A stretch of 64,000 bases of DNA. Source: Paraescarpia echinospica (Eukaryota; Annelida; Polychaeta; Sabellida; Siboglinidae). The position numbers and the translations under genes are program-made. The number at the start of each line of letters is the position of its first letter. Position 1 is the first letter of the stretch. Shown in pieces: positions 31,701 to 45,140 of the stretch. The notes beneath the pieces are model-generated. The model saw only the letters and a list, made by a program, of their open reading frames with translations. It was not told the origin of the DNA and did no database searches. Location of the stretch: positions 40,716,365 through 40,780,364 of the forward strand of contig CM034531.1 in assembly GCA_020002185.1 (NCBI GenBank). Direction: 5' to 3'.

Positions 31701-32142
31701 CCCTTTGGGTTGTGGCTCTGTGGGTGGGTGTAATGATGATAATTGCTCCCTTTGGGTTGTGGCTCTATGGGTGGGTGTAATGGTGATAATTGCTCCCTTT
31801 GGTTTGTGGCTCTATGGGTGGGTGTAATGGTGATAATTTCTCCCTTTGGTTTGTGGCTCTATGGGTGGGTGTAATGGTGATAATTGCTCCCTTTGGGTTG
31901 TGGCTCCATGGGTGGGTGTAATGGTGATAATTGCTCCCTTTGGGTTGTGGCTCTATGGGTGGGTGTAATGGTGATAATTGCTCCCTTTGGTTTGTGGCTC
32001 TATGGGTGGGTGTAATGGTGATAATTGCTCCCTTTGGGTTGTGGCTCCATGGGTGGGTGTAATGGTGATAATTGCTCCCTTTGGGTTGTGGCTCTATGGG
32101 TGGGTGTAATGGTGATAATTGTTCCCTTTGGTTTGTGGCTCC
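28769..32142. repeat. 47-bp minisatellite, about 72 copies
   Basis: The unit is 'taatggtgataattgctccc' followed by 'tttgggttgtggctctatgg' and 'gtgggtg'. About 3.37 kb are filled without interruption. Copies differ at a few positions (T/G after 'tttgg', C/T in 'gctcc/ctatggg', rare 'gctgcc', 'attgttcc'). Since 47 is not a multiple of three, the frames rotate and repeat every 141 bases. The minus strand lacks stops in long stretches, which produces spurious His/Pro/Thr-rich ORFs. Confidence 0.97.
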
Positions 32143-33070
32143 TAAATTTCTAAGTCCCACCAACTTTGAAAACATTTGTAAGTCCCGACGTTATAAATAT
32201 TTGTACGTCACGAATTTATAAAAATGTCTAAGTCCAAGCTATGAACAATTTCTAAGTCCCATTTTTATTAAAATTGTTTAAGTCCCGACATTATAAAATC
32301 CAAGTTTGAAAAACTTGCTAAGTCCCAACTATGACAAATGTCTAAGTCCTAAATTTATAATTCCTGCCAACTGTGAAAAATGTCCCATCTTTCTAAAGAT
32401 GTCTAAGTCCCAGCTATGAAAAAAGTCCTAAATGTCTAAGTCCCCACGTTATAGAAAAACGATACATTTCCGAGAATGTTGTAACAGCCACGTGTCTAAC
32501 CCTAAGCCTTAACCGTCAACTTAGAACATAACTGGAGTACTACGTTACATGGTGGTACCATCAACTCAGTAAAAAAATAACTAATTAGGGTTAGATGCAG
32601 AAAAACGTTGGGGTTAAAGCGCCCCGTAGTACACAACTGCAATACTACGTTGATTAAGAAAAAAGTTGGGGTTAATGTCGCGAAAAATTAATGTTTTGTT
32701 CCACAGGGACAAAAACGTTAAATTTTTCGCGAGATTAACGTTATCTAACCAGCTTTTTTCGCGGGATTAACGTAATCTCGCGAAAATTAACGTTTTTGTT
32801 GACTGGACTTAGAAATTACGACTTAGAATTTTTTCATAGTCGGGATTTATACATTTTTTCGTAGTTGGCAGGACTTAGAAATTTAGGAATTAAATGTTTT
32901 TCATAGTTGCGGAAGTTAGAAATTTAGGACTTTTTTAAAATTACAATTTTTTCTAAATAAGGACTTAGTATTTTTTCCATTATGCTCAAGTCGTAACTTA
33001 GAATATTTTCAGTCAGTCAGGACTTAGTAATTTTTCTGTTATGTTAAAGACTTAGTAATTTTTGAATTGA
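32143..33070. repeat. inverted array of 'ctaagtccc' units around a TCGCGAAAA-rich centre
   Basis: The left part (about 32,143-32,460) has repeats of 'taagtcc.a..tatgaaaaa'. The right part (about 32,805-33,065) has the complementary 'tttttcatagt…gacttaga'. The centre (32,570-32,800) has 'aaaaaagttggggttaa' and several 'tcgcgaaaatta'/'taatttttcgcga' palindromic stretches. No ORF is present. Confidence 0.6.
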
Positions 33071-34289
33071 CCTCTGTATCAAGGTAAACTTGCTGAATTT
33101 ACTTGTGTATCTAGGTGAATTTGATAATTTACTTGTCTATCAGTAGTATGTAAGAGTGTGACAGACCACATATGTGGATCCGTGAAATTGTGGCATTGAA
33201 GATGCTGACTCACTTCCGGTCCCTGATGACTATTGACCTACTTAATCCGATGACGGGAGGAGAATGGTGGACGACTGGTGACTACCTTTTTATGGGATAT
33301 AACATAGTGCATGCGTGCGTGTGTATGGAAGGGAGGAAAGGAGGTGGACGGCTAATGACTAATTTTAACAGGATATAAGATCGTGTGTTTTAGAGCATGC
33401 GTGCGTGTAATGGAGGAGGAGTGATGGGCGTGTGATGACCACCATTGTAATGGGTATAACATCGTGTATGTGCGTGCTTGTGTATGCAAGTGAGCTTACC
33501 GAATACATGATATATGTATATCATGGAGAAAACGTAAAGAATTTAAATAATAAATCCTCTGAAAACACAATATAATAACAGTCATGTTAAAATAATGTGC
33601 TTATGTTTGCCTTATAAACTAAAACACAGTGTGTACTTGGTGACCTAATCAAAACCAGATGTTGTTGACAGTAGCGAACGACGGTTTATTATCAGTAAAT
33701 GTTGTTGACAGTAGTGAACGACGATATATTATCAGCAACGGATGTCAATTAACGCGGCGGTACAGCCATTAAGATCGTTACCACACTTCAAAGATTGCAC
33801 AATTCTTTGACGTTCTTGTGCAACTAAAAACATGAAGAAGAAATTAAGGGTATTTAAGGATAATTAACAGGTAATTAGGGGTAATTAAGGGGTAACTAAG
33901 ATATTTTGATGACATAAAATTGACCAATCAGAGACGTATAGTTAGATATGTCTGGTCCCGCTCTTTTTGTAGAATTTTCTATTGTAGGAGTCATGTTAAA
34001 AATATGCGCTTACATTTGGCTTATACACCAAAACACAGTGTGTATTTGGTGACCTAATCAAAACCAAATGTTGTTGAGAGTAGCGAACAGGTATTTATTG
34101 ATAACTAAGGGGTAATTGTGGGTAATTAGGGGCAACAAAGGGGTAAATAGGGTTAATTAATGGGTAAATAAGGGATAATTTGGGTTCAGAGTTAATGCTA
34201 GTTTTTTTTACTAGTTATCGATGAACAGGTATTATAGTTGTTGTAGTACAGATGAAAGGAGTTGTGTTATATTTATGTGTGGTGTATGT

Positions 34290-34294
34290 GTTGT

Positions 34295-34358
<64 letters not shown>

Positions 34359-34461
34359 ATGTGTACGTATGTGTGTGTGTGTGAGGGTGTGTGTTGTGTG
34401 CCTATGTGTTTTGTGGGAGTGTGTGTTGTGTGGGAGTGTGTGTGTCGTGTGTTTAAGTGTC

Positions 34462-34511
<50 letters not shown>

Positions 34512-35170
34512 GCGTTGAGTGAGTGTGTGTGTCATGTGTGCATGTGTTGTGTGTGTTGTGTGTGAGTCTGTGTGTGTTGTGTATGTGTGTGCGTTTTTTG
34601 TGCGTTGTGTGAGAGTGTGTGTTTGTGTGTGCATGTGTTGTGTGTGTGTGTACGTGTGTGTTGCCTGTGTGTTGTATATGTGCTATATATCTGTAGTGTG
34701 TTGAATGTGTGTTGTATGTGATGTGTCTGTTGTATGTGTGTTGTATGTGAAATGTGCGTGTGTGTGTTGTATTTGTATGTATATGTGTTGTGTGTGTTGT
34801 GTGAGTGTGTTGTATGCGTATTGTATGTGCTGTGTGTTTTGTATGTGTATGTGTGTGTCTGTATGTGTCTGTGTGTGTCTGTGTGTGTCTGTGTGTGTCG
34901 GTGTGTGTGTTGCCTGTGTGTTGGATATGTGCTATCTATATGTAGTGTGTTGAATGTGTGTTGTATGTGATGTGTCTATTGTATGTGTGTTGTATGTGAA
35001 GTGTTCGTGTGTGTGTTGTATTTGTGTGTTGTGTGAATGTGTTGTGCGTGTGTTGTGTGTTTGTTTGCGTTTTGTGTGTGTTAAGTGTGCGTGTGTTCTA
35101 TATGTGTCAATGTGTTGCGAGTGTGTGAGTGTGTTGTGTTTTATGTATGTTGTTGTATGTGTTTTTTACC
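34290..35170 (+). repeat. (GT)n-rich microsatellite, left palindrome arm
   Basis: It consists of pure GT runs mixed with TGTATG, TGTCTG and TGAG variants. All long ORFs here are repeat artefacts (Cys/Val-rich on the plus strand, His/Thr-rich on the minus strand). Confidence 0.95.
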
Positions 35171-37470
35171 CTCTCGCGTAACTATGACTAACGGACCTGT
35201 ACTTAAATACTATTCAACTGTCGAATTCTTATATCTACGCAGCGAACGCCGGTATTGTTTTCAAACGTGCAAAGTGCAGTCGTCCCAGTCGTCGAATGAT
35301 GACATGTGTGCATGTGTTGTGTGTGTTGTACGTGTAATGTATGTGTGTTGTATGTGCTGCTGCCGCTGCCATGACTGGTGAAAACTCGTGTTGTATTGAT
35401 TTTTCAATAAACAATTGACTTGACTATACCCGACACCCTTTATATACAGGTCGTTGTGTGCGTCGGTTAAATTCCGTTAACACCTTTTCACCTCGTGTAT
35501 TTTGCTAGCAAAGGAATATCGAGTCGAATAAGCGGTTTTATTAATAGACACGACAATGTGTTTACCACCGGGAGAGTTTGTCTGGACCAAAACGATTACA
35601 GAAACAGTTCGTGATGAAAATAAATGTCGTCGCCGCGTTTAGTTACAACATCAAATATTTCGATTAATAACTCACGCTGTAGGCGATAATTCGATAGGCT
35701 GGGTGCGTGGAGCGCCTTAGATAGTAACCCGACACCCGCTAATCGTATTCGGCAGGCAGCGCCTTAGTTTTTTTGGGATTATCACAACAGGTGTGTGTCA
35801 GATGTCAGAGTGCCACTGACTGTTGGCTGGGGGTTGTTATGACAACTTGCGCTAGCTCTAGAGAACGTGGGGAAGTGTTCGCAGACATTTGAAATTGCCA
35901 GTAGACACAACGGAGAACGGAGAAAATTACTAAAGAAAGTGTACAGCGCTGTACCTGTCGGTGGCCAAACAAAGTTCACCTTATACCGTGTGATTGGTGT
36001 AAAAGGTAGGGGAAATTGATTATGTTTTGTTGTTCTTGATATAAAATTTATTTATTAAGAGTGCTTCAGATTTGGTTCGTTCACTGCACGGGTGAACTAA
36101 TGCCTTAGTTGTGAGTAGTTAGTCAGGTTAATCAGCGTAGGTAGAATCCGTTTTCCGTTGAAGAAGAGGAATGACGTCATATCTAGGTCAAGTACCCGGA
36201 TGTAGATCAAGATCAAGTACCCGGATGTGGATCAAAGGTCAAGTACCCGCATGTAGGTCAAGTGTCGCCACGTGTCGGATAGGTCGTGAACTAAAATAGC
36301 GCCACCTGGCGGATATATCGTGAACTAATTTCCCCCTGACGAATAAGTCGTGAACTAAATATGGGTCCTGTCTAAATTGGTGCGTCTTATTTATGAAAAT
36401 GTGCGCCTCTTGGTGGGAAGGTTACGAACTGAAAGAGAAGTACAAATAACTCCCCCTGATGGATTTCAGTGAATCAAATATCGATACAGCTTAAAATCGT
36501 GCCTCTTGTTTCTTTTTACTCTTTTTAAACTAAAAATAGGTCAAAGACGTCATTAAATAGGTAAGTCACGTCGTTAAATAGGCCATTGCGCATGCACAAT
36601 GGTGTCTTTTCTTATCCCTTATAGGTTGTCGACCATTTGTTTAGGTATAGCGCCTCCTAGCCTATACATTTACAACCATAAAATAGGCCCAATCCCGAAG
36701 AATAATAAAATAAGTCAAATTATGTCATTTCTGATCACCTTACAGATCTACGACCTGCCCATCACCCTGTTTGTAAATGTTTGCCTATCAATGTCTCTTA
36801 TTACTTGCATACGTCGACTGCTTCCTGTATTAACAAAGAGGTGTTGGTCAATTTTTGTGTACTATTTCGTCTCTGTCATCAGCTCCGGCAAGTTCCATGT
36901 TAAAGATAGGACATTTTTCCCATGTTAAAGGATAGGGAATTTTCTCCATGTTAAAGGATAGGACATTTTTCCCATGAAAAAGGATAGAGAAATTTCCCCA
37001 TGTTAAAGGATAGCAATTTTTTCCCATGTTAAAGCATAGGAGGTTTCCCCATGTTAAAGGATAGGAGCTATTATCGTAAAGGTATACGACGCTATTTTGA
37101 GTTGGAGGTATCAATGTACCCCTACTTGTTTACCCTACATAGCCCATGTTAAAGCATAGGGACTAAAGCCCATGTTAAAGCATAGGGAGTTTCCCCATGT
37201 TAAAGCATAGGGGCTAAAACCTATCTGACCTTCAGGTCATAACCACTGACATACAACTTACAAACAAACACCGACATACATCATAACAAATAGGTGTTTG
37301 TCAATTGTTGCCTACCTATGTATGCTGTTAATAGCAGACGTTAAGTGATTCCTGAACATGTAACATTCTTTGGAACATCTTGATCAACAAAATCAAGGTC
37401 TCCGTATAATTTAACATGGTCAAATGCTACAGTTTTTAATCAATGCTATAGTTTTACATAGGACATACAT
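35170..37470. other. unique spacer of the 7.85-kb palindrome
   Basis: No convincing gene is found. Short repeats include 'caagtacccggatgta' (three copies, about 36,190-36,255) and 'cggata..tcgtgaacta' (about 36,277-36,355). About ten copies of a 'ccatgttaaaggatagg'-type motif lie at 36,893-37,215, about 25 bases apart. The same motif fills the subterminal parts of the 15.4-kb element. Confidence 0.55.
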
Positions 37471-37474
37471 AAAA

Positions 37475-38313
37475 CACAACACACAACACGCAAGCGCACA
37501 CACACACACAACACACGCACACTTAACACACAAAAAACGCAAACACACACACACACAACACACGCAGACTTAACACGCTCAACACACTCACACAACACAC
37601 ACACAATACATTCACACATACACACAAATACAACACACACACGCACATTTCACATAAAACACACATACAACAGACACATCACATACAACACACATTCAAC
37701 ACACTACATATAGATAGCACATATACAACACACAGGCAACACAGACACACACAGACACACACAGACACACACAGACACACACAGACACACACAGACACAC
37801 ACAGACACACACAGACACACACAGACACACACAGGCACACACAGACACACACAACACACACAGCACATAAAATACACATGCAACACACTCACACAACACA
37901 GACACAGACACACACACAACACACAGACACACAAATACAACACACACACACACATACGCACGCACGCGCGCGCGCGCGCGCACACACACACACGCACACT
38001 TTACATAAAACACACATACAACAGACAAAGCACATACAACACACATTCAACACACTACAGATAAATAGCATATATACAACACACAGGCACCACACACAGA
38101 CACACACAACACGTACAGCACATACAATACACATACAACACACGTACAACAACAACACACACACATAAACAAACACAACACACACACAACACATGCACTC
38201 ACGCACACTCTCACACAACGCACAAACAACGTACACACATACATAACACACACAGACTCGCACCCAACACACTCAAACACACAACACACACTCCCACACA
38301 ACACACACACACA

Positions 38314-38349
<36 letters not shown>

Positions 38350-38459
38350 TACACACCATACACACACACCATAGACAAACACATACAACACGCACACTCA
38401 CACACAAAACACTCAAACACACAACACGCACTCCCACACAACACTCACACTCCCACACA

Positions 38460-38498
<39 letters not shown>

Positions 38499-39855
38499 AC
38501 ACACACACCATAGACAAACACATACTACACACACAGAACACACGCAAATTTAACACACATAGCACGGAGACACACCAACAACACACTCACACTTAACACG
38601 CACATCACTCTCACACAACACACACACACACATACAACACATTCACACAACACACAGACACACACATACAACACACACACACACTCCCACACAACACATA
38701 CACACAACGACACACACACGCACCATACACACACACCATAGACACACACTCACACACAACACACTCAAACACACAACACGCACTCTCACACAACACTCCC
38801 AATCCCACACAACACACAGACACACACACCATAGACACACACATGCTACACACAAACAACACACGCACACTTAACACACATAACACGGAAACACACCCAC
38901 AACACACTCACACTTAACACGCACAACACTCTCACACAACACACACACACACAACACACTCACACAACATATAGACACACACGCAGAACACACACACACA
39001 CATACACACATAGACACAAGCAACACCCTCACAGCACAAGCAACACAACACATACAAACACTCATAACACACTGACACATACACAACACACATACAACAT
39101 ACACACAACACGAAAACACACATACAGAACACACGCACATTTATCACACACAACACGCAAACACACACACAACACACGCACACTTAACACGCACAACACA
39201 CTCACACAACACACACAACACACATAACACACACACACACACAACATACACACTCCCACACAACACACAGACACACAGTAACACACACACGCACCATACA
39301 CACACACCATAGACACACACTCAAACTCAACACACTCAAACTCACATCACACACTCCCACACAACAAACACACACACATTCCCACACAACACACAGACAC
39401 ACACACACACCATACACGCACCATACACACACATACAACACAAACACACACACGCACGCACAACACACTCAAACACACGACACACACTCCCACACAACAC
39501 ACACACCCGCACAACACATAGACACACAACACACACACATACAACACACATAGATAAAACACAACATACACAACACACACACACACTCACAACATACTGT
39601 CACATACACAACATACATACAACAACACACAGCACATACAACACATATACAACACACATTCAACACACATTCAACGCACATACAACACACACACAACACA
39701 CACAACACATGCACACATGACACACACTCAACCCCACACAACACACTCAAACACACGACACACACACTCCCACACAACACATAGGCACACAACACACACT
39801 CCCACACAACACATAGGCACACAACACACACACACACACACGCACCACACACACA

Positions 39856-39911
<56 letters not shown>

Positions 39912-39935
39912 GCACATACACATACAACACACATA
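37475..39935 (+). repeat. (CA)n-rich microsatellite, right palindrome arm
   Basis: About 2.5 kb of CA runs with ACACAGAC, ACACTC and AACACAC variants form higher-order blocks. A 20-base alternating CG run near 37,966-37,982 is a Z-DNA candidate. All ORFs here are artefacts of the repeat. Confidence 0.95.
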
Positions 39936-41079
39936 AATATAACATAACTCCTTTCATCTGTACTACAACAACTATAATACGTGTTCATCTATAACTAGTA
40001 AACAACAAACTAGCATTAACTCTGAACCCCAAATTATCCCTTATTTACCCATTAATTAACCCTATTTACCCCTTAGTTGCCCCAAATTACCCACAATTAC
40101 CCCTTAGCTACCCCTTAGTTACCCCTACATACCTGTTCGCTACTCTCAACAACATCTGGTTTTGATTAGATCACCAAATACACACTGTGTTTGGTGTATA
40201 AGCCAAATGTAAGCGCATATTTTTAACATGACTCCTACAATAGAAAATTCTACGAAAAGAGCAGGACCAGACATATCTAACTACACGTCTCTGATTGGTC
40301 AATTTCATTTAATAAAAAATATCTTAATTACTCCTTAATTACCCCTAACTACCTCTTAATTATCCTTAAATATTCTTAATTACTTCTTCGTGTTTTAGTT
40401 GTACAAGAACATCAAATAATTGTTGAATCTTTGAAGTGTGGTAACGTTTATCGACATCCAGCTTTGATCTTAGTGGCACTACCGTCGCGTTAATTGACAT
40501 CCGTTGCTGATAATATAGCGTCGTTCACTACTGTCAACAACATTTACTGATAATAAACCGTCGTTCGCTACTGTCAACAACATCTGGTTTTGATTAGGTC
40601 ACCAAGTACACACTGTGTTTTATTGTATAAGGCAAACGTAAGCACATTATTTTAACATGACTGTTAATATATTGTGTTTTCAGAGGATTTATTATTTAAA
40701 TTCTTTACGTTTTCTCCATGATATACATATATCATGTATTCGGTAAGCTCACTTGCATACACAAGCACGCACATACACGATGTTATACCCATTACAATGG
40801 TGGTCATCACACGCCCATCACTCCTCCTCCATTACACGCACGCATGCTCTAAAACACACGATCTTATATCCTGTTAAAATTAGTCATTAGCCGTCCACCT
40901 CCTTTCCTCCCTTCCATACACACGCACGCATGCACTATGTTATATCCCATAAAAAGGTAGTCACCAGTCGTCCACCATTCTCCTCCCTTACACACACACG
41001 CAGTAATACAAGACCAGTCGCTAGAGTGATGGGCGATAATTAAGGGATATGACGTCATCGGATTAAGTAGGTCAATAGT

Positions 41080-42055
41080 ACCTTGCTGAATTTACATGTG
41101 CATCTCACTGAATTTGCTGAATATTTACATCTGTATTTCCTGAATTGACCTGTATATCTGGGTGAATTTGCGGAATGAATTATGTGTATCTTGCTGAATT
41201 TGCTGAATAAAACATGTGTATCTTGCTGAATTTGTTGAATGGAACCTGTGTATCCTGCTGAATTTGTGGAGTTTGCTGAACGGATCTTGTGTATCTAGGT
41301 GAATTTGCTGAATTGACCTCTGTATCTAGGTGAATTTGCTAAATTGACCCCTGTATCTAGGTGAATCTCAAGCCCAAGTCCCAACTAAGTTTGGTTCGTG
41401 CAACTCGTTGGTCTAAGTTTGATTCTTGGAACTCACTGGTCTATAGTTTGATTCGTGGCACCTCAGTTGTCGACGTTTTGTTAGTGCAACTCGTTGGTCT
41501 AAGTTTGGTTCGTGCAAATCGCTGGTCTAAAATTTGATTTATGTCACCTCGCTTGTCTAAATTTTGTTAGTGCAATTCGGTAGTCTAAGTTTGGTTTGTG
41601 CAACTCGTTGATCTTTGTTTTGTTCATGGAACTGGCTGGTCTAAAGTTTGATTCATGGCACCTCGCTTGTCTAAGCTTTATTAGTGCAACTCGTTGGTCT
41701 AAGTTTGGTTCTTGAAACTCGTTGGTCTAAATTTCGTTCGTACAGCTCGTTGGTCTATATGTGGTTCATGGAAGTCGCTAGTCTAAGTTTCATTGATGTC
41801 TCGTCCGTTGTCTCTTACGTTGTCCCATCCGTAGTCTCAGTCGTAGACTCGTCTGTTGTAGTCTGTTGTAGTCTGTTAGCTCGTCAGGTGGATCTATATA
41901 TGTTACAGCGTGTTGACTGAATTGCAAGTATATCCCTCCCCCTCTTCCTCACTTTTACTGTTTCAGCGCGGTAGATTTGTAAATGTCTCGTCTGTTTCCT
42001 CGTCCATTGTATCGTATGCTATCTCAGGCGTAGTCTCAGTCGTAGTCGTCTCGTC
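41080..42055 (+). repeat. two tandem repeat families between palindrome and LINE
   Basis: 41,080-41,370 has units of 'tctaggtgaatttgctgaattgacctctgta' (30-40 bp). 41,385-41,800 has 'gtctaagtttggttcgtgcaactcgttg' units alternating with 'cacctcgcttgtctaa' variants. The second family is related to the repeats in the centre of the 15.4-kb element. 41,800-42,055 is Val/Ser-rich only by repeat; I see no gene. Confidence 0.7.
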
Positions 42056-42059
42056 ATTT

Positions 42060-43990
42060 CGAAATTGTATAATACAGAAAATAAATGAAACACAAAGCGT
42101 ATATAAACTTTACAATTCCTGGTTGGCAGCAGAGCCAAGTCTGTTACCGGTAGACATACAATGTTATAACAGAAAACAATATAACTTGAATCACTGGTCG
42201 CTGCCAACCACTGATAACGGTAATGTAGCACTGTTGTATATACTATGTGCAATTTATAACTACAAGCAGACAGTTAATACACTGCCATAAATAATAAGTA
42301 ACAGTAGTGACGTGGTTGGTAGACCCAAAAATGAAAAACATTTTGTTCTTTTCACATATATACAACACTAGTGCTAGATTGCAGAAGAACAATCCAGTAA
42401 TAACAATGTAATATGTAGTAGTATTTTATAAACCGTTTAAGACTAATCAAATAATAAAAAAACACAAAAGTGATAACACATTTGATACGGTGTAGTATCT
42501 TCATAGACATAGTGTTTTAAGACACATGCCTTTAGAGAAGATACAAAGCTGGTAATAATAGGTTTAGTTTGAATATCAGGCGAAATATTATTCCATACTA
42601 ACGGCCCATTGCATAATAAACTATTTGATCGTAGGATAGAACTGCTGATTGGAGAATATGTCTAAGTTGCCTTGTGTCATGATTGTGAATATCACAGGTT
42701 GGAGTAAACATATTAGATAACGATGCTGGCAGATAGTTATGACAATAATTATACATAAATTTCGCAATTTCTATTTCATAAATATCCTTAAATTTTTACC
42801 GTGTGAACAGGGGATGAATATGCTCATGGAAAGCAGTTCGAGGAATACTACGAAGCTTTTATATGTAGATCCCCAAAGGATTATTCCATATGTCAAATAT
42901 GGATATACTAATGCATAATAAATCGTCTTTAGAGATTATACAGAAAGAAAGGAAGAAAGCGATTCACTTTATTTATAACACATAGAGCACTTGAAAGTTT
43001 TTTCTGCAGACATTGATGTGTTCATGCCAGTCAAGTTTATCATCAATAAGAAGGCCTAGGAAGTTTACACAAAGGGTAGGCTTAATTATCTGATCTGACA
43101 TCTTTAATGTTATTTATTCATTAAATAGATGTTGTGACCTAGAAAATAACATATATTTTGATTTGGATACATTTAATGAGAGCTTATTAGCATGAAACCA
43201 GTCGGCTAATACTTGGAGTTCTTTATTTATTTCATTGTAAAGTTTAGTAATATGATTTCCATTCATATATACCGTGGTGTCATCAGCAAATAATATTGCT
43301 TTACTTTGTTTCAAACAAAAGGGGTGATCATTTATGTATAAGATAAATAAAAATGGACCACGAATAGAGCCCTGCGGCACACCGAAAGTGATATGTTGTG
43401 GAAGCGAAGCACTGTTGCTACAAGTTACATATTGTATTATTCTATTTGAAGATAGCTCCTGCACCAATTAAGAGGGGTACCCCTTATTCCGTAGTAATCT
43501 AACTTATGTAATAAAATCTGATGGTCTATGCTATCGAACGCCTTACTTAAATAAAGAAATACACTGATGACGGAATCTTTTTTCTACCGCATTTAAAACG
43601 TCAGAAACTAATGTAGATGCCGCATTAATGGTGGAATGTTTCGGAAACCATATTGGTTATTATTCAAGATGATGTTATTTATTTAAAAAGTATAGGTCCT
43701 TTTTATACACAATCCTTCCTAATATCTTTAAAATAGCGGGGAGTAAAGATATAGGTATATAATTGCAACATTAATTTGAGTTATAGACTGGTATAATTTT
43801 AGCAATTTTTAATTCGTCTGGCAATTCCCTCACTTAAAGACTTGTTTATCACAATAGCTACTGGTAGAGACACTCCTTCACCAATTTCTCTTAGAAAGTA
43901 CGGACTTAAATTGTCAGACCCACAACTTTTCTTGGGTTGAAGAGACTTTATTATTTGGCTGACTTCACTTGCATCAGTGGGATTCATAAA
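42060..43990 (-). mobile_element. Jockey-superfamily LINE (family B copy 1), 3' half
   Basis: Read on the minus strand from 43,984, the frame starts 'MNPTDASEVSQIIKSLQPKK', the block at the start of RT. It then has the 'GVPQGSI' motif, 'LFADDTTVY' and 'WFHANKLSLNVSKSKYMLFSR', with several frameshifts, and ends in a 3' UTR near 42,060. It continues the frame of the 5' half at 59,408-60,345; the two were split by the 15.4-kb element. The 6 bases CATAAA at 43,985-43,990 are one copy of the target duplication. Confidence 0.85.
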
Positions 43991-44064
43991 AGTAGTAATA
44001 TAGGTGATTCAGCGTGCATGCTTTGCGCTGCGCGGAGCAAGAGCAAGAAAGTAGTTCCGGCTCC

Positions 44065-45140
44065 CATGTTAAAAGAGAGGGAAATACCCGGATGTTGCCA
44101 GATATTGCTCTTGCACCACTCCGCTCCAATCCGATTTGGACCAATTTCGTATAGGTCTAAAAGGGGTAAGTTGGACTTTGAAAACAGGGCAAAACGTCAA
44201 ATCAATGTATCGTAAAGGTATACGACGACTTTTTGAGATCGAGGTTCCAATTTACCCCTAGATGTTTAGTCATTCAAACCTCATGTTAAAATATAGCGAA
44301 ATTTACCTATATTTTTTTTTCGAGGGTTCGATTTGCCCCAAATGTCTTCAAAAAAACGGTCCTACCAATTTTCCCCATGTTAAACGATAGGGAATTTTCC
44401 CCATGTTAAAAGATAGGTGCTAAACCCCATGTTAAAGGATAGGAGCTTCCAATTTACCCCAAATTATCCTCTGAAACCTGTCCTACCAATTTTCCCCATG
44501 TTAAAAGATAGGTGCTGAACCCCATGTTAAAGTATAGGAGCTTCCAATTTACCCCAAATTATCCTCTGAAACCTATCCTACCAATTTTCCCCATATTAAA
44601 AGATAGGGAATTGTCCCTATGTTAAAGCATAGGAGCTATTATTGTAAACGTATACGACGAAATTTTCCCCATGTTAAAAGATAGGTGCTAAACCCCATGT
44701 TAAAGGATAGGAGCTTCCAATTTACCCCAAATTATCCTCTGAAACCTGTCCGACCAATTTTCCCCATGTTAAAGGATAGGGAATTGTCCCGATGTTAAAG
44801 CATAGGAGCTATTATCGTAAACGTATACGACGAAATTTTCCCCATGTTAAAAGATAGGTGCTAAACCCCATGTTAAAGGATAGGAGCTTCCAATTTACCC
44901 CAAATTATCCTCTGAAACCTGTCCTACCAATTTTATCCATGTTAAAGGATAGGGAATTGTCCCTATGTTAAAGCATAGGAGCTATTATCGTAAACGTATA
45001 CGACGAAATTTTCCCCATGTTAACGGATAGGGAATTGTCCCTATGTTAAAGCATTGGAGCTATTATCGTAAACGTATACGACGAAATTTTCCCCATGTTA
45101 AAGGATAGGGAATGTTCCTCATGTTAAGAGATAGGTTCGT
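44065..45140. repeat. left subterminal array of CCATGTTAAA.GATAGG motifs
   Basis: About 20 copies of 'ccccatgttaaaggatagg' variants alternate with 'gctattatcgtaaacgtatacgacgaaattt' and 'cttccaatttaccccaaattatcctctgaaac'. A mirrored array lies at 58,430-59,345. The arms thus end in clustered motifs like transposase-binding subterminal repeats. Confidence 0.85.

Larger units (their letters stand above)
33229..41079. repeat. 7.85-kb palindrome (inverted repeat) with GT/CA inner arms
   Basis: The sequence from 33,229 ('actattgacctacttaatcc') matches the reverse complement of the sequence ending at 41,079 through about 1.1 kb of ordinary DNA. It then continues into a (GT)n-rich stretch on the left (34,290-35,170) and a (CA)n-rich stretch on the right (37,470-39,935). 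The right arm has about 85 extra bases near its outer end. The spacer 35,170-37,470 is unique. No target duplication is found at the arm ends. Similar 'tgaatttgctgaatt' repeats flank both sides in the same orientation. Confidence 0.85.

Noticed and set aside
28769..32142. CRISPR array (regular repeats)
   Set aside because: Units are contiguous with no unique spacers, and the genome is eukaryotic.
28997..32175. Long His/Pro/Thr-rich minus-strand ORFs
   Set aside because: They are translations of the 47-bp minisatellite; the period is not a multiple of three and every frame is equally open.
34221..39957. Dozens of Cys/Val-rich and His/Thr-rich ORFs
   Set aside because: They come from GT/CA microsatellites, which lack stop codons. 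There is no start context and no non-repeat content.
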